Assembly: GCA_963805715.1 (NCBI GenBank)
Contig: CAWDVK010000013.1
Span: 124,001-188,000, forward strand
Origin: CAWDVK01 sp963805715
Lineage (GTDB): Bacteria; Actinomycetota; Actinomycetes; Streptosporangiales; Streptosporangiaceae
Reading direction: 5' to 3'
Length of the DNA: 64,000 nucleotides
Under the pieces are notes generated by a model. The model had not been told where the DNA came from, searched no databases, and was given only the letters and a program-made list of their open reading frames with translations. Shown here one piece after another: positions 8,948 to 17,761 of the stretch. Each line of letters begins with the position of its first letter. Position 1 is the first letter of the stretch. The position numbers and the translations under genes were made by a program.

Positions 8948-9844
8948 CTAGCCGCGGAACGAATAGCTCGGCTGCCCGGCTACTCCTGGTTCCAGAACGA
9001 AAAGTCCCCCGCCGGCCTCGGCGCCGGGGCCGGCCGCCGTCGTCACGTAGAGAAGCTCCAGGCCGGCACCGCCGAACGCGCAGCTAGTGACGTTGGCGTG
9101 CGGGAACGGCACCTCCCGGGTCAGCGTGCCGTCGGGTGCGTAGCGGCGCAGCGCGCCGCCTCCCCACAGCGCGACCCACACGCCGCCCTCGGCGTCCACC
9201 GTCAGCCCGTCCGGCAGTACCCCGTCCTGGCCGACGCGGGCGAACGGGCGGCGCCTCCTGATCGCGCCGGAAGCCGCATCATAATCGAGCACGTCCACCT
9301 GGTAGTCGAGCGAGTCCACGTAGTACATGAGCCGCTCGTCCGGGCTCCAGCCGATGCCGTTGGAGATGCCGATGCCGGTCAGCAGCCTGGTCATCGTCAG
9401 GTCGGGATCCAGCCGGTAGAGGGCCCCGGCCCCCGGCCGCTCATCCGCCGCCATGGTGCCCGCGTAGTACCGGCCGGCCCGGTCGCATGCGCCGTCGTTC
9501 ATCCGGTTGCCCGGAAGGTCGGCCTCGACGCTGGCCAGCAGCGTGGCTGCGCCGGAGTCCAGGTCCAGCGCGAGGAATCCGTCCCGCGCCGCCAGCACCA
9601 GGCCGCCCGCCGCCCGTGTCATCACCGCCCCGACCGGCTGGCCGACGTCCCAGCGGGCCAGGTCGCCGGCGGCGTCGATCCGGTAGACCAGCCCGGCCGG
9701 CACGTCGATCCAGAACAGCGACTGGCTGCCGGCGTCCCAGCACGGCCCCTCGCCGAGCTCGGCCGGGGGGACCGGCAGCGCGACTGCGTGCCCGGCTGCG
9801 CGGCCGGCCGCGGCGGTCACCTGCTCACAGTCCCGCGAAGGCAT
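8948..9844 (-). CDS. SMP-30/gluconolactonase/LRE family protein
   Basis: The 298-residue six-bladed beta-propeller protein has the family's metal-site segments: GEGPCWD (Glu), NRMNDGACD (Asn), SNGIGWSPD (Asn) and LPDGLTVD (Asp). These coordinate a divalent metal for lactone hydrolysis of a sugar lactone; the actual substrate is unknown. The ATG at 9844 lies 20 bases inside the 3' end of the upstream aminotransferase gene, so both are read from one transcript on the minus strand. No signal peptide is seen. Confidence 0.85.
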   Translation of the reverse strand: MPSRDCEQVTAAAGRAAGHAVALPVPPAELGEGPCWDAGSQSLFWIDVPAGLVYRIDAAGDLARWDVGQPVGAVMTRAAGGLVLAARDGFLALDLDSGAATLLASVEADLPGNRMNDGACDRAGRYYAGTMAADERPGAGALYRLDPDLTMTRLLTGIGISNGIGWSPDERLMYYVDSLDYQVDVLDYDAASGAIRRRRPFARVGQDGVLPDGLTVDAEGGVWVALWGGGALRRYAPDGTLTREVPFPHANVTSCAFGGAGLELLYVTTAAGPGAEAGGGLFVLEPGVAGQPSYSFRG

Positions 9845-11186
9845 CTTCGAGAATCGACAGGCCCTCGTTGAGCAGGTCGTTGCCGATGACCAGCGGCGGC
9901 AGGAAGCGCAGCACGTTGCTGTAGGTCCCGCAGGTCAGCACGAGCAGGCCGGCGGCGTGGCAGGCCCTGGCCACCTTCGCCGCGGCCGCCGGGTCGGGCT
10001 CGATCGTGCCCGGCCTGACCAGCTCTATCGCGATCATCGCGCCGCGGCCGCGCACGTCCCCGATGGCCGGCTGCGATTCGGCGAGCTTGCGCAGCCGCGG
10101 CAGCATGACATCACCGATGTGCCGGGCAGCGGCCGGGAGATCCTCCTTGGCCATCGTCTCGATCGCGCCCAGCGCGGCCGCGCAGGCGACCGGATTGCCG
10201 CCGAACGTCCCGCCCAGGCCGCCCGGATGGACCGCGTCCATCATCTCGGCCCGTCCGGTGACCCCGGCCAGCGGCAGCCCTCCGGCGATCCCCTTGGCCG
10301 TGGTGATCAGGTCCGGCACCACGCACTCGTGGTCCACGGCGAACCAGTCGCCGGTGCGGCAGAAGCCCGACTGGATCTCGTCGGCGACGAAGACGATGCC
10401 GTTCGACCGGCAGAACTCCGCCAGCCCGGGCAGGAAGCCGTCCGGCGGCACGATGAAGCCGCCCTCGCCCAGCACCGGCTCGATGACGATGGCCGCGACG
10501 TTCTCCTCGCCGACCTGGGTGTGGATCAGTCCCTTGACCACCTCCAGCGCCTCCGCCTTGCAGGCCGCCGGGCCGCCCGGCCAGCGGAACGGGTACGCCA
10601 TCGGCACCCGGTACACGTCGCTGGCGAACGGCCCGAAGCCGTTCTTGTAGGGCATGTTCTTGGCCGTCATGGCCATCGTCAGATTCGTGCGGCCGTGGTA
10701 GGCGTGGTCGAAGACCACCACCGCCTGCCGCCCGGTCGCGTGCCGCGCGATCTTGACGGCGTTCTCCACCGCCTCAGCGCCGGAGTTGAACAGGGCGGAC
10801 CGCTTCTCGTGATCGCCCGGCGTCAGCCGGTTCAGCTCCTCGCACACCTCGACGTAGCCCTGGTAGGGGGCCACCATGAAGCAGGTATGGGTGAATTGCG
10901 CCACCTGCTCGGTCACCCGGCTGGACACCAGGTCGGCACTGTTGCCGACCGAGGTGACCGCGATCCCGGAACCGAAGTCGATCAGCGAGTTACCGTCGGC
11001 GTCCACCACCACGCCGCCCCCGGCAGCGGTCACGAAGACCGGGAGCACGTGGCTGAGCCCTCGCGCGACGCTGCGCTGCCGCCGCTCGAGCAGCTCGCGA
11101 GACGCGGGACCGGGGATCTCGGTGACCAGCCTGCGCTGCTGCGCCAGGCCAGGGCCGCCCAGCGGCGGAGTGGGATTCATGCTCAT
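9825..11186 (-). CDS. gabT: Class-III aminotransferase, 4-aminobutyrate transaminase type
   Basis: The product is 453 residues from ATG 11186 (MSMNPTPP); a second ATG two codons later is equally possible. It is a PLP-dependent omega-aminotransferase: GSGIAV near residue 75, FNSGAEAVENAVK (phosphate-binding), DHAYHGRTN, EPVLGEGG, FVADEIQSGFCRTG (Asp to the pyridine nitrogen) and TTAKGIAGGLPLAGV with the Schiff-base lysine. The pattern fits GABA:2-oxoglutarate transaminases, which yield succinic semialdehyde. No gabD or transporter lies beside it, so the amino donor remains inferred. It overlaps the downstream SMP-30 gene. Confidence 0.85.
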   Translation of the reverse strand: MSMNPTPPLGGPGLAQQRRLVTEIPGPASRELLERRQRSVARGLSHVLPVFVTAAGGGVVVDADGNSLIDFGSGIAVTSVGNSADLVSSRVTEQVAQFTHTCFMVAPYQGYVEVCEELNRLTPGDHEKRSALFNSGAEAVENAVKIARHATGRQAVVVFDHAYHGRTNLTMAMTAKNMPYKNGFGPFASDVYRVPMAYPFRWPGGPAACKAEALEVVKGLIHTQVGEENVAAIVIEPVLGEGGFIVPPDGFLPGLAEFCRSNGIVFVADEIQSGFCRTGDWFAVDHECVVPDLITTAKGIAGGLPLAGVTGRAEMMDAVHPGGLGGTFGGNPVACAAALGAIETMAKEDLPAAARHIGDVMLPRLRKLAESQPAIGDVRGRGAMIAIELVRPGTIEPDPAAAAKVARACHAAGLLVLTCGTYSNVLRFLPPLVIGNDLLNEGLSILEDAFAGL

Positions 11187-11229
11187 ACTGCCGACAATAA
11201 CGCGCCGGGCGACCCCGGCGCGCGGGTGG

Positions 11230-12237
11230 TCACGGCCGGAACCAGGCCTGGTTCTGGGCCAGCTCACACGGTGCGTCATCGAGCACGAGGCCGGGCACCG
11301 TCGACGATCCGGGAATGCTCAGGCACAGGCCAGATCCGGCGTTGCGGAGGGTGTCGCCGGAGCGCAGCTCCCAGCCCTGCAGCGTGCTCAGGTCGCACGT
11401 GCGGACCTCGAGAGGCGCCGAGACGTGCATCGCGGTCGCCGACAGGCACAGGCCGCTCTCGGTGCGCAGCGTGCTGCCGCGGACCGTCCACATCTGGTTC
11501 GCGGCACCGGTGCCGCAGTTCTCGAGCTTCACCAGCGCGCCCCGCTGGTCACTCTGGTAGGCCAGGCAGGAGCCGATCAGGGCGCTGGTGACGGTGCCCT
11601 GACGCAGCGCGTTGACGGCCTGCTGAGCCGGCCACAGATAGCTGGCGTAGTTATCCGACCGGTACCGGGGCCACCAGTCGAAGTAGGTGCCGTAGAGCGA
11701 GAAGGCGGTGTAGGCAACGTCGGCCGAGCACTGGCCACGGTAGGCGCACGAGTCGGAGACGGCCGAGCTGCCCTTGTTGCCGAGCTGCCAGGCACCGCGG
11801 TCCACCAGATCGCCGGCATCCTCCGTGCTCTGCGTGCATGACCGCCCGGTCGTGCCGTCCCAGCACGCCGCCTGATCGCAGCCCGACTCAGCCAGCGCCA
11901 CGGCCACGGCCGTAGTCAGGCTGCCGCCGAGGTAGCCGTTATTGGCGAAGCCCGCATTGCTGGCCCAGCTCGCGCAGCTGGCGGCAGCCTCAGCCAGGCT
12001 GGCGGGGGACATCCTGACGTGCCCGGCGGCCGGCCGGGACGTCGCAGCCCGCCGGGCAGCGAGCCCGCCCGCGGCGCCCGCCGGGTGAACGGCGTCAGCC
12101 GGGTGAACGGCGTCAGCCGGGTGAGCCGCGACCGCGTGCGCCGCGGGCTTTCCCGCTGCCAGCGCGCCTGGCGCCCCGACGCCAACGAGAATGGCCGAGC
12201 CCGCCATGACGGCGGCGAAAACTGTGCGGCGGATCAC
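11230..12237 (-). CDS. Secreted lysozyme-like protein with C-terminal ricin-B lectin domain
   Basis: The GTG at 12237 is preceded by AAGGGGC and begins VIRRTVFAAVMAGSAILVGVGAPGALAAG, a typical Sec signal peptide ending near AAG. A Pro/Ala/His linker with a short repeat (HPADAVHPADAVHP) follows, then a lysozyme-fold region (VALAESGC with the catalytic-type Glu, DRGAWQLGNK, DVAYTAFSLYGTYFDWWPRY), and a C-terminal ricin-type beta-trefoil of about 125 residues with repeated GLCLS motifs. It probably cleaves or binds cell-wall or environmental glycans outside the cell. The frame can be extended to 12303 without a signal-like start. It lies 43 bases upstream of gabT on the same strand. Confidence 0.8.
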   Translation of the reverse strand: MIRRTVFAAVMAGSAILVGVGAPGALAAGKPAAHAVAAHPADAVHPADAVHPAGAAGGLAARRAATSRPAAGHVRMSPASLAEAAASCASWASNAGFANNGYLGGSLTTAVAVALAESGCDQAACWDGTTGRSCTQSTEDAGDLVDRGAWQLGNKGSSAVSDSCAYRGQCSADVAYTAFSLYGTYFDWWPRYRSDNYASYLWPAQQAVNALRQGTVTSALIGSCLAYQSDQRGALVKLENCGTGAANQMWTVRGSTLRTESGLCLSATAMHVSAPLEVRTCDLSTLQGWELRSGDTLRNAGSGLCLSIPGSSTVPGLVLDDAPCELAQNQAWFRP

Positions 12238-12465
12238 TTGGTGTGCCTGCCCCTTCTGGCCTGGACCGGCAGCGATGGCGATGGCACTGCTGCCACCGGG
12301 CACCCCCGCCGGGCCGCGAGTAGACGGTCCTGAGTAGACATCCGCATCCGGGCCGCGAGTGTGACAGCCGGCGCCGATTCCCGGTCGCCATGACGGGGCT
12401 TATCCTTCGAAACGGGCACAGGCCGCCGGCTCCCGGCGCCTGCACCAGAGGGAAGGAGCAGGCCC

Positions 12466-12784
12466 GTGCGCACGGCTGTCGCGATCGTCGGCGCGGGCCC
12501 GGCTGGCCTGCTGCTGTCCCAGGGCGATTACCGTCTACGGCCAGCAGGAAGTGGTCGGGATGACGACGCTGCTGCACTCGTTCCCCGGCGCTGATGCCTA
12601 CGATCGCCGCCTGCAGCAGTCCTACCTGGATTACGTGTGCGGCTCCGATGCCGCCTCGGCCAGCCTGGCAGAGAACTACGTCGGGCTGGGCTCCGGCCGG
12701 GCCCGGCCGGTCAGCGGGGGCGCCGCGGCGCAGCGGCCCCGCGCTGACGCGCCCGATAGCCTGGGTGCCCGGCCGGGCCGGTGA
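12466..12784 (+). pseudogene. pobA: pobA (4-hydroxybenzoate 3-monooxygenase) with large internal deletion
   Basis: A good RBS (GGAAGGAG, 12450-12457) precedes GTG 12466, which reads VRTAVAIVGAGPAGLLLSQ, the FAD-binding N-terminus of PobA. Directly afterwards a different frame reads ITVYGQQEVVGMTTLLHSF, then AYDRRLQQSYLDYV and SLAENYVGL, the PobA C-terminus. Roughly 300 central residues are gone and the two ends are out of frame. PobA would turn 4-hydroxybenzoate into protocatechuate, the substrate of the intact pcaHG downstream, so the gene's position is functionally coherent although it is dead. Confidence 0.85.
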
Positions 12785-12857
12785 CCAGGCCGGCCGGTGA
12801 TGAACCAGTGACCCGGCCGCCGGCGGGCGGCCGCGCGCGTCGGGAGATCATGGACGG

Positions 12858-14288
12858 GTGACCAGTTCTGACCGGGACGGCCTGTTCTCGGCCCTCTTCG
12901 GCCGGGGCGCGGCGGGGCCGGACGACGCGGCGTGGCTGCAGGCCATGCTGGACGCCGAGGCGGGGCTGGCCCGCGCCCTGGAGCGGGCCGGCCTGGCCGC
13001 GGGCGGCTCCGGCGAGGCGGTCACGGCAGCGGCGAGAGCGGGAGACTTCGACGGCGCCGAGATCGGCCGCCAGGCGGCCCGCACCGGCAATCCGGTCCCC
13101 GCGCTGGTCCGCGCGCTCACGGCCAGGGTGCCCGAGCCCGCTCGGGCGGCCGTGCACCAGGGAGCCACCAGCCAGGACATCCTGGACACCGCGATGATGC
13201 TGCTCGGCCGCCGGGGCCTGGACGAGATCGGGACCAGCCTCGCCGCCGCCGCCGCTGCCGCGGCCGGGCTGGCCGAGGCGCACGCGGGCACGATCATGGC
13301 CGGCCGGACGCTGCTGCAGCAGGCGGTGCCGGTGACCTTCGGGCTGGTCGCGGCTGGCTGGCTGACCGCGCTGGACGAGTCACGCCAGCAGCTGGACTGG
13401 ATCCGGCGGGAGCGGCTGGCCGCCCAGCTCGGCGGAGCCGCCGGGACGCTCGCCTCGCTCGGCGACGCCGGGCCCGCCGTCGCCGCGCTGTTCGCCGCCG
13501 AGCTGGGGCTGGCCCGGCCGGCGCTGCCCTGGCACACGAGCCGGCTCCGGATCGCCGACCTGGCCGCCGGGCTCGCCGGCGCGTGCGCGGCAGCCGGCAA
13601 GATCGCGAGGGATATCACCCTGCTGGCCCAGTCCGAGGTGGGCGAGGTGCGCGAGGGCAGTGCCGTGGCGGAGGGGAACCGGCGCGATCAGGCCGGGGGC
13701 GATCAGGCCGGGGGGTCATCGGCCATGCCGCACAAGCGCAACCCGGTCGCGGCCGTCGTCATCCTGGGCTGCACCCGGCGGGCGCCGGGGCTGGCCGCCA
13801 CCCTGCTCGCGGCGGGAGAGCAGGAGCTGCAGCGCGCGGCGGGCGGGTGGCACGCTGAGTGGGAGCCGCTGGCGGAACTGCTGCGGCTGACCGGCTCGGC
13901 CGCCGCCTGGTCGGCCGACCTGCTGGCCGGGCTGCAGGTCGACCCGGACCGGATGCGCGCCAGCCTGGACGCGGCCGGCGGGATGCCGATGGCCGAGCGG
14001 GTCGCCGGCCTGCTCGCGCCAGCCATCGGCCGGCTGGCGGCGCACGACCTGGTAGCCGAGGCGAGCCGCGAGGCCGCCGGGAGCGGCCGGCCGCTCGGCG
14101 CGGTGCTGGCGGAAACGCCCCGGTTCGCCAGCCAGCTGGAGAAGGCCCGGATCGGCCGGCCGGAACTGGCCGCGGCCCTGGACCCGGCTTCCTACCTGGG
14201 CGGCACCGGCCAGTTCATCGCGGCCGCGCTGGCCGCTCACCGCGAGTGCGAGGACCGGCTCGCCAGGCACCGACGGGAGAGCCAATGA
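12858..14288 (+). CDS. pcaB: 3-carboxy-cis,cis-muconate cycloisomerase
   Basis: The 476-residue product starts at GTG 12858 (the ATG at 12850 stops after three codons). It belongs to the fumarase/aspartase superfamily: HQGATSQDILDTA near residue 95 and the signature GSSAMPHKRNP near residue 290, with the catalytic serine loop. It cycloisomerises 3-carboxymuconate, the ring-cleavage product of PcaHG, to 4-carboxymuconolactone. There is a small insertion with a DQAGGDQAGG repeat just before the signature. It ends in an ATGA overlap with pcaC and begins 73 bases after the pobA remnant. Confidence 0.92.
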   Translation: MTSSDRDGLFSALFGRGAAGPDDAAWLQAMLDAEAGLARALERAGLAAGGSGEAVTAAARAGDFDGAEIGRQAARTGNPVPALVRALTARVPEPARAAVHQGATSQDILDTAMMLLGRRGLDEIGTSLAAAAAAAAGLAEAHAGTIMAGRTLLQQAVPVTFGLVAAGWLTALDESRQQLDWIRRERLAAQLGGAAGTLASLGDAGPAVAALFAAELGLARPALPWHTSRLRIADLAAGLAGACAAAGKIARDITLLAQSEVGEVREGSAVAEGNRRDQAGGDQAGGSSAMPHKRNPVAAVVILGCTRRAPGLAATLLAAGEQELQRAAGGWHAEWEPLAELLRLTGSAAAWSADLLAGLQVDPDRMRASLDAAGGMPMAERVAGLLAPAIGRLAAHDLVAEASREAAGSGRPLGAVLAETPRFASQLEKARIGRPELAAALDPASYLGGTGQFIAAALAAHRECEDRLARHRRESQ

Positions 14289-14698
14289 CCGACGAAGACC
14301 GGCGCATCCAGGGCATGCGGATCCGGCGGGAGATCCTGGGCGACGAGCATGTCGATCGCGCCGTCGCGAGGACCACCGGATTCAGCGCCCCGTTCCAGGA
14401 CATGCTCACCCGCTACGCCTGGGGCGAGGTGTGGTCCCGGCCGGGCCTCAGCCGGGCCGAGCGCAGCATCATCACCCTCACCGCGCTCGCCGTGCTGCGC
14501 CAGGAGGAGGAACTCGGCATGCATGTCCGGGCCGCCATCAGCAACGGGCTGACCGAGGCGCAGATCACCGAGGTCCTGCTCCAGGTAGCGGTCTACGCCG
14601 GGGTGCCGGCCGCCAACCGGGCTTTCGCCGTGGCGCAGAGCGTCCTGGCCGACCTGGCCGGCGGTCCCGCGGCCGGCCCGGCGGACGCGGCGCCGTAG
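14285..14698 (+). CDS. pcaC: 4-carboxymuconolactone decarboxylase
   Basis: The 137-residue protein starts in the ATGA overlap with pcaB. It carries the AhpD/CMD fold motif LSRAERSIITLTALAVLRQEEELGMHVRAA and ITEVLLQVAVYAGVPAANRAF, matching genuine PcaC rather than a generic AhpD protein because the CxxC pair is absent. It decarboxylates 4-carboxymuconolactone to beta-ketoadipate enol-lactone. It is a stand-alone PcaC, not a PcaL fusion, so the next step requires a separate PcaD, which in this cluster is broken. Confidence 0.93.
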   Translation: MTDEDRRIQGMRIRREILGDEHVDRAVARTTGFSAPFQDMLTRYAWGEVWSRPGLSRAERSIITLTALAVLRQEEELGMHVRAAISNGLTEAQITEVLLQVAVYAGVPAANRAFAVAQSVLADLAGGPAAGPADAAP

Positions 14699-14770
14699 TC
14701 CGCACAACTGTGCACTATGCGCCATTCCCGATATCGTTTGGGCCAGAGCCGGTGAGGAGGCGGGTACCGC
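14699..14770 (+). promoter_or_regulatory. 72-bp intergenic gap inside the pca cluster; possible internal promoter
   Basis: This is the only sizeable gap between pcaB and pcaG; all other junctions overlap. It ends with a strong RBS (GAGGAGG, 14754-14760) for pcaI. It contains a less GC-rich stretch including GTGCAC and GATATCG. A promoter or regulator site is plausible, but no clear operator symmetry was found. Confidence 0.3.
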
Positions 14771-15607
14771 GTGGCAGAGATCGTGCCCTTGTCCGCGGCC
14801 GTGCAGAGCGCGATCCATGATGGCGACACCGTCGCGATGGAGGGCTTTACCCACCTGATCCCGCACGCCGCCGGGCACGAGGTGATCAGGCAGCGGCGCC
14901 GCGATCTCACCCTGGTGCGGATGACTCCGGACGTGATCTATGACCAGCTGATCGGAGCCGGCTGCGCGCGCAAGCTCGTGTTCTCCTGGGGCGGCAATCC
15001 CGGCGTGGGCTCGCTGCACCGGTTCCGCGACGCCATCGAGAATTCCTGGCCGGTCCCGCTGGAGGTGGAAGAGCACAGTCACGCCGGCATGGCCAACCGG
15101 TACGTCGCCGGCGCGTCCGGGCTGCCGTTCGCCGTGCTCCGCGGGTATCGCGGCACCGGGCTGGCGGCCCTGTCAGCTGGCATCGCGGAGATCACCTGCC
15201 CGTTCACCGGCGAGCGGCTGACCGCGGTCGCGGCGCTGCGGCCTGACGTGACGGTCATCCACGCCCAGCAGGCGGACCAGGCAGGCAACGTCCAGCTGTG
15301 GGGCATCACCGGCGTTCAGAAGGAAGCCGTCCTCGCTGCGAGCCGGTCGATCGTGACCGTCGAGGAGATCGTGCCCGCCCTGCGACCGCGGCCGGGCGCG
15401 GTCGTGCTGCCCGCCTGGACGGTGAGCTACGTCGCGCTGGTGCCCGGCGGCGCCCATCCGTCCTATGCGCTGGGCTACTCGTCCAGGGACAACGACTTCT
15501 ACCTGGCCTGGGACGCGATCAGCCGGGACCGGGATGCCTTCCGCGGCTGGCTGGACGAGCACGTCTACGGGCCTGGCCGAGCCGCGGCCAGCGAGGTGCC
15601 GGCATGA
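14771..15607 (+). CDS. pcaI: 3-oxoadipate CoA-transferase subunit A
   Basis: The 278-residue product starts at GTG 14771. It matches the alpha subunit of class-I CoA-transferases of the actinobacterial PcaI type: DGDTVAMEGFTHLIPHAA, DLTLVRMTPDVIYDQLIGAG, VHSAQ-type segment VIHAQQADQAGNVQLWG, and a C-terminal SRDNDFYLAWDAI. With PcaJ it moves CoA from succinyl-CoA to beta-ketoadipate. The stop overlaps pcaJ in an ATGA, so the subunits are translationally coupled. Confidence 0.92.
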   Translation: MAEIVPLSAAVQSAIHDGDTVAMEGFTHLIPHAAGHEVIRQRRRDLTLVRMTPDVIYDQLIGAGCARKLVFSWGGNPGVGSLHRFRDAIENSWPVPLEVEEHSHAGMANRYVAGASGLPFAVLRGYRGTGLAALSAGIAEITCPFTGERLTAVAALRPDVTVIHAQQADQAGNVQLWGITGVQKEAVLAASRSIVTVEEIVPALRPRPGAVVLPAWTVSYVALVPGGAHPSYALGYSSRDNDFYLAWDAISRDRDAFRGWLDEHVYGPGRAAASEVPA

Positions 15608-16410
15608 CGAGCGCGGACGGCGGCTACTCGTCCGACGAGATCATGACGGTGACCGCGGCCCGGGTGCTCCGGGACGGGATGACCTGCTTCGTCGGCATCG
15701 GGCTGCCCAGCGAGGCCGCCAACCTCGCCCGCGCCACCCACGCCGCCGGCCTGGTCATGATCTACGAGTCGGGCACCATCGGCGCCAAGCCCGGCTGGCT
15801 GCCGCTGTCCATCGGCGACGGCGTGCTGGCCGAGACGGCCGACGCCGTGGTCAGCGTCCCGGAGATCTTCAATTACTGGCTGCAGCCGGGCCGGATCGAC
15901 GTGGGGTTCCTGAGCGCCGCGCAGATCGACAAGTTCGGCAACATCAACACGACGGTGGTCGGGCCGGACTACGCCCGCCCGGCCGTCCGGCTGCCGGGCT
16001 CGGGCGGCGCGCCGGAGATAGCGGCGTCCTGCCGCCAGGTCATCGTCATCGTCCGGCAGAGCACGCGGGCGTTCGTGGACCGGGTGGACTTCGTCACCTC
16101 GGTGGGCTTCGGCGACGGGCCGGGCTGCCGGGAGCGCCTCGGGCTGACCGGCGCCGGGCCGCAGCAGATCATTACCGATCTCGGCGTGCTGGAGCCGGAT
16201 CCCCGGACTATGGAGTTCGTGCTGACCGGGCTGTACCCGGGCGTCTCGGTCGCGGACGCGAAGGCCAGGACGGACTGGGACCTGCAGGTCTCGCCCGGCC
16301 TGGCCGGGATACCCGGGCCGGCCGCGGCCGAGCTCAGCGCGCTGCGGGCGCTCAAGGCCGCCGCGCCAGCCGAGGAGACATTTCCGGCCAGTGAAGGAGC
16401 CCGCCGATGA
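15604..16410 (+). CDS. pcaJ: 3-oxoadipate CoA-transferase subunit B
   Basis: The 268-residue beta subunit starts at ATG 15604. It shows FVGIGLPSEAANLAR and MIYESGTIGAKP; the Glu of YESG is the expected CoA-thioester-forming residue. SIGDGVLAETADAVVSVPEIF, NINTTVVGPDY and PGSGGAPEIAAS follow. It works with PcaI to activate beta-ketoadipate as its CoA ester. It overlaps pcaI upstream and pcaH downstream through ATGA junctions. No pcaF thiolase gene is present in the window to complete the pathway. Confidence 0.93.
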   Translation: MTSADGGYSSDEIMTVTAARVLRDGMTCFVGIGLPSEAANLARATHAAGLVMIYESGTIGAKPGWLPLSIGDGVLAETADAVVSVPEIFNYWLQPGRIDVGFLSAAQIDKFGNINTTVVGPDYARPAVRLPGSGGAPEIAASCRQVIVIVRQSTRAFVDRVDFVTSVGFGDGPGCRERLGLTGAGPQQIITDLGVLEPDPRTMEFVLTGLYPGVSVADAKARTDWDLQVSPGLAGIPGPAAAELSALRALKAAAPAEETFPASEGARR

Positions 16411-17150
16411 CGACCGAGATGCCCGCCGCGGCCGGCCCGCTCGCGCTGCCGTTCTACCCGCGGCCGGATGGCGTGCACCCGCCGCTGGACTCGCCGGAGT
16501 ACCGGTCGTCCCTGCTGCGCGCGCCGAAGTGGCCGCCTGTGCTGCTGCCGCAGGGCCTGACCGAGATCACCGGCCCGCTGCTCGGCGCCGAGCGCGTGAC
16601 CGCCGCCGACGCCGACCTCACCACCAGGCACGCCGGGGAGCCACTGGGGGAGCGGATCATCGTGACCGGCCGTGTGCTCGACTCCGGCGGCCGCCCGGTG
16701 CCCGGCACGCTGATCGAGATCTGGCAGGCCAACGCGTCCGGCCGGTACGCCCACCCGGTGGATGACCACCCGGCGCCGCTCGACCCGAACTTCGACGGGG
16801 CCGGACGGTGCATGACGGACTCCTCCGGCCGCTACCGGTTCATCACGATCAAGCCGGGCGCCTATCCGTGGAAGAACCACCTGAACGGCTGGCGCCCGGC
16901 GCATATTCATTTCTCGCTCTTCGGCCGCGCCTTCACCCAGCGGCTGGTCACGCAGATGTACTTCCCCGGCGATCCGCTGTTCCGTCAGGATCCCATCTTC
17001 AACTCGATCCCTGACCCGAGAGCGCGCGAGCGGCTGATCGCCCGGTTCGATCTGGAGGTGACCCAGCCGGACTGGGCGCTCGGCTACCAGTGGGACATCG
17101 TGCTGCGCGGCAGCGAGGCGACGGCGTTCGAGCGGGAGGATGAGCACTAG
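16407..17150 (+). CDS. pcaH: Protocatechuate 3,4-dioxygenase beta subunit
   Basis: The 247-residue intradiol dioxygenase beta chain carries the non-haem Fe(III) ligands: Tyr114 (SGRYAHP), Tyr153 (GAYPWKN), His166 and His168 (RPAHIHF). The N-terminal catechol-dioxygenase cap and the beta-sandwich segment GTLIEIWQANASGRYAHP are complete. It cleaves protocatechuate to 3-carboxy-cis,cis-muconate as an (alpha-beta) complex with PcaG. It overlaps pcaJ by ATGA and shares its stop's last base with the pcaG GTG. Confidence 0.95.
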   Translation: MTTEMPAAAGPLALPFYPRPDGVHPPLDSPEYRSSLLRAPKWPPVLLPQGLTEITGPLLGAERVTAADADLTTRHAGEPLGERIIVTGRVLDSGGRPVPGTLIEIWQANASGRYAHPVDDHPAPLDPNFDGAGRCMTDSSGRYRFITIKPGAYPWKNHLNGWRPAHIHFSLFGRAFTQRLVTQMYFPGDPLFRQDPIFNSIPDPRARERLIARFDLEVTQPDWALGYQWDIVLRGSEATAFEREDEH

Positions 17151-17746
17151 TGAGCGACCAGCAGACTGCGCCCCCGGCCGCCGGGCAGCTGACCCCGTCG
17201 CAGACGGTCGGGCCATTCCTGGCCATCGGGCTGCCCTGGCCCGACGGCCCGCAGGTGGCCGGACCGGACGCCGAGGGCGCCATCACGATCAGCGGCCGGG
17301 TGCTGGACGGGACGGGCGAGCCGGTACCTGACGCGCTGGTGGAGACGTGGCAGGCGGCACCAGACGGGAGTTTCGCCCATCCCGATGACCCGCGCGGCGG
17401 GGAAGACCCGGCGTTCCGCGGGTTCGGCCGCTGCCCGACGGACGCCGGCGGCCGCTACCAGATCAGCACCGTGCGGCCCGGCGCGCTGCCCGGCCCGGAC
17501 GGCCGGATGGCGGCACCGCACATCGACGTGTCCGTCTTCGCGCGCGGGCTGCTCGACCGGGTCGTCACCAGGATCTACTTCGGCGATGAGGCGGAGGCCA
17601 ACGCGGCGGACCCGGTGCTGTCATCGATCTCCGACGAGGGCCGGCGCCGGACGCTCGTCGCCACTGCGGAAGGCGACCGGCCGGGAAGGTTCCGTTTCGA
17701 TATCCGGTTGCAGGGCAGCGGCGAGACCGTCTTCTTCGATGTCTGA
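17150..17746 (+). CDS. pcaG: Protocatechuate 3,4-dioxygenase alpha subunit
   Basis: The 198-residue alpha chain starts at GTG 17150, the last base of the pcaH stop codon, behind an RBS GGGAGGA. It has the intradiol fold (TPSQTVGPFLAIGLPW, DALVETWQAAPDGSFAHPDD, FGRCPTDAGGRYQI, PHIDVSVFARGLLDR) but, as expected for PcaG, lacks the iron-ligand set. It forms the structural part of the active site with PcaH. It is the last intact gene of the pca cluster. Confidence 0.94.
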   Translation: MSDQQTAPPAAGQLTPSQTVGPFLAIGLPWPDGPQVAGPDAEGAITISGRVLDGTGEPVPDALVETWQAAPDGSFAHPDDPRGGEDPAFRGFGRCPTDAGGRYQISTVRPGALPGPDGRMAAPHIDVSVFARGLLDRVVTRIYFGDEAEANAADPVLSSISDEGRRRTLVATAEGDRPGRFRFDIRLQGSGETVFFDV

Positions 17747-17761
17747 GCCGGCCCCAGGCGA

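Noticed and set aside
9957..11591. 544-residue plus-strand ORF antisense to gabT
   Set aside because: Composition is Arg/Gly/Pro-rich shadow sequence with no motif, while the opposite strand encodes a clear aminotransferase.
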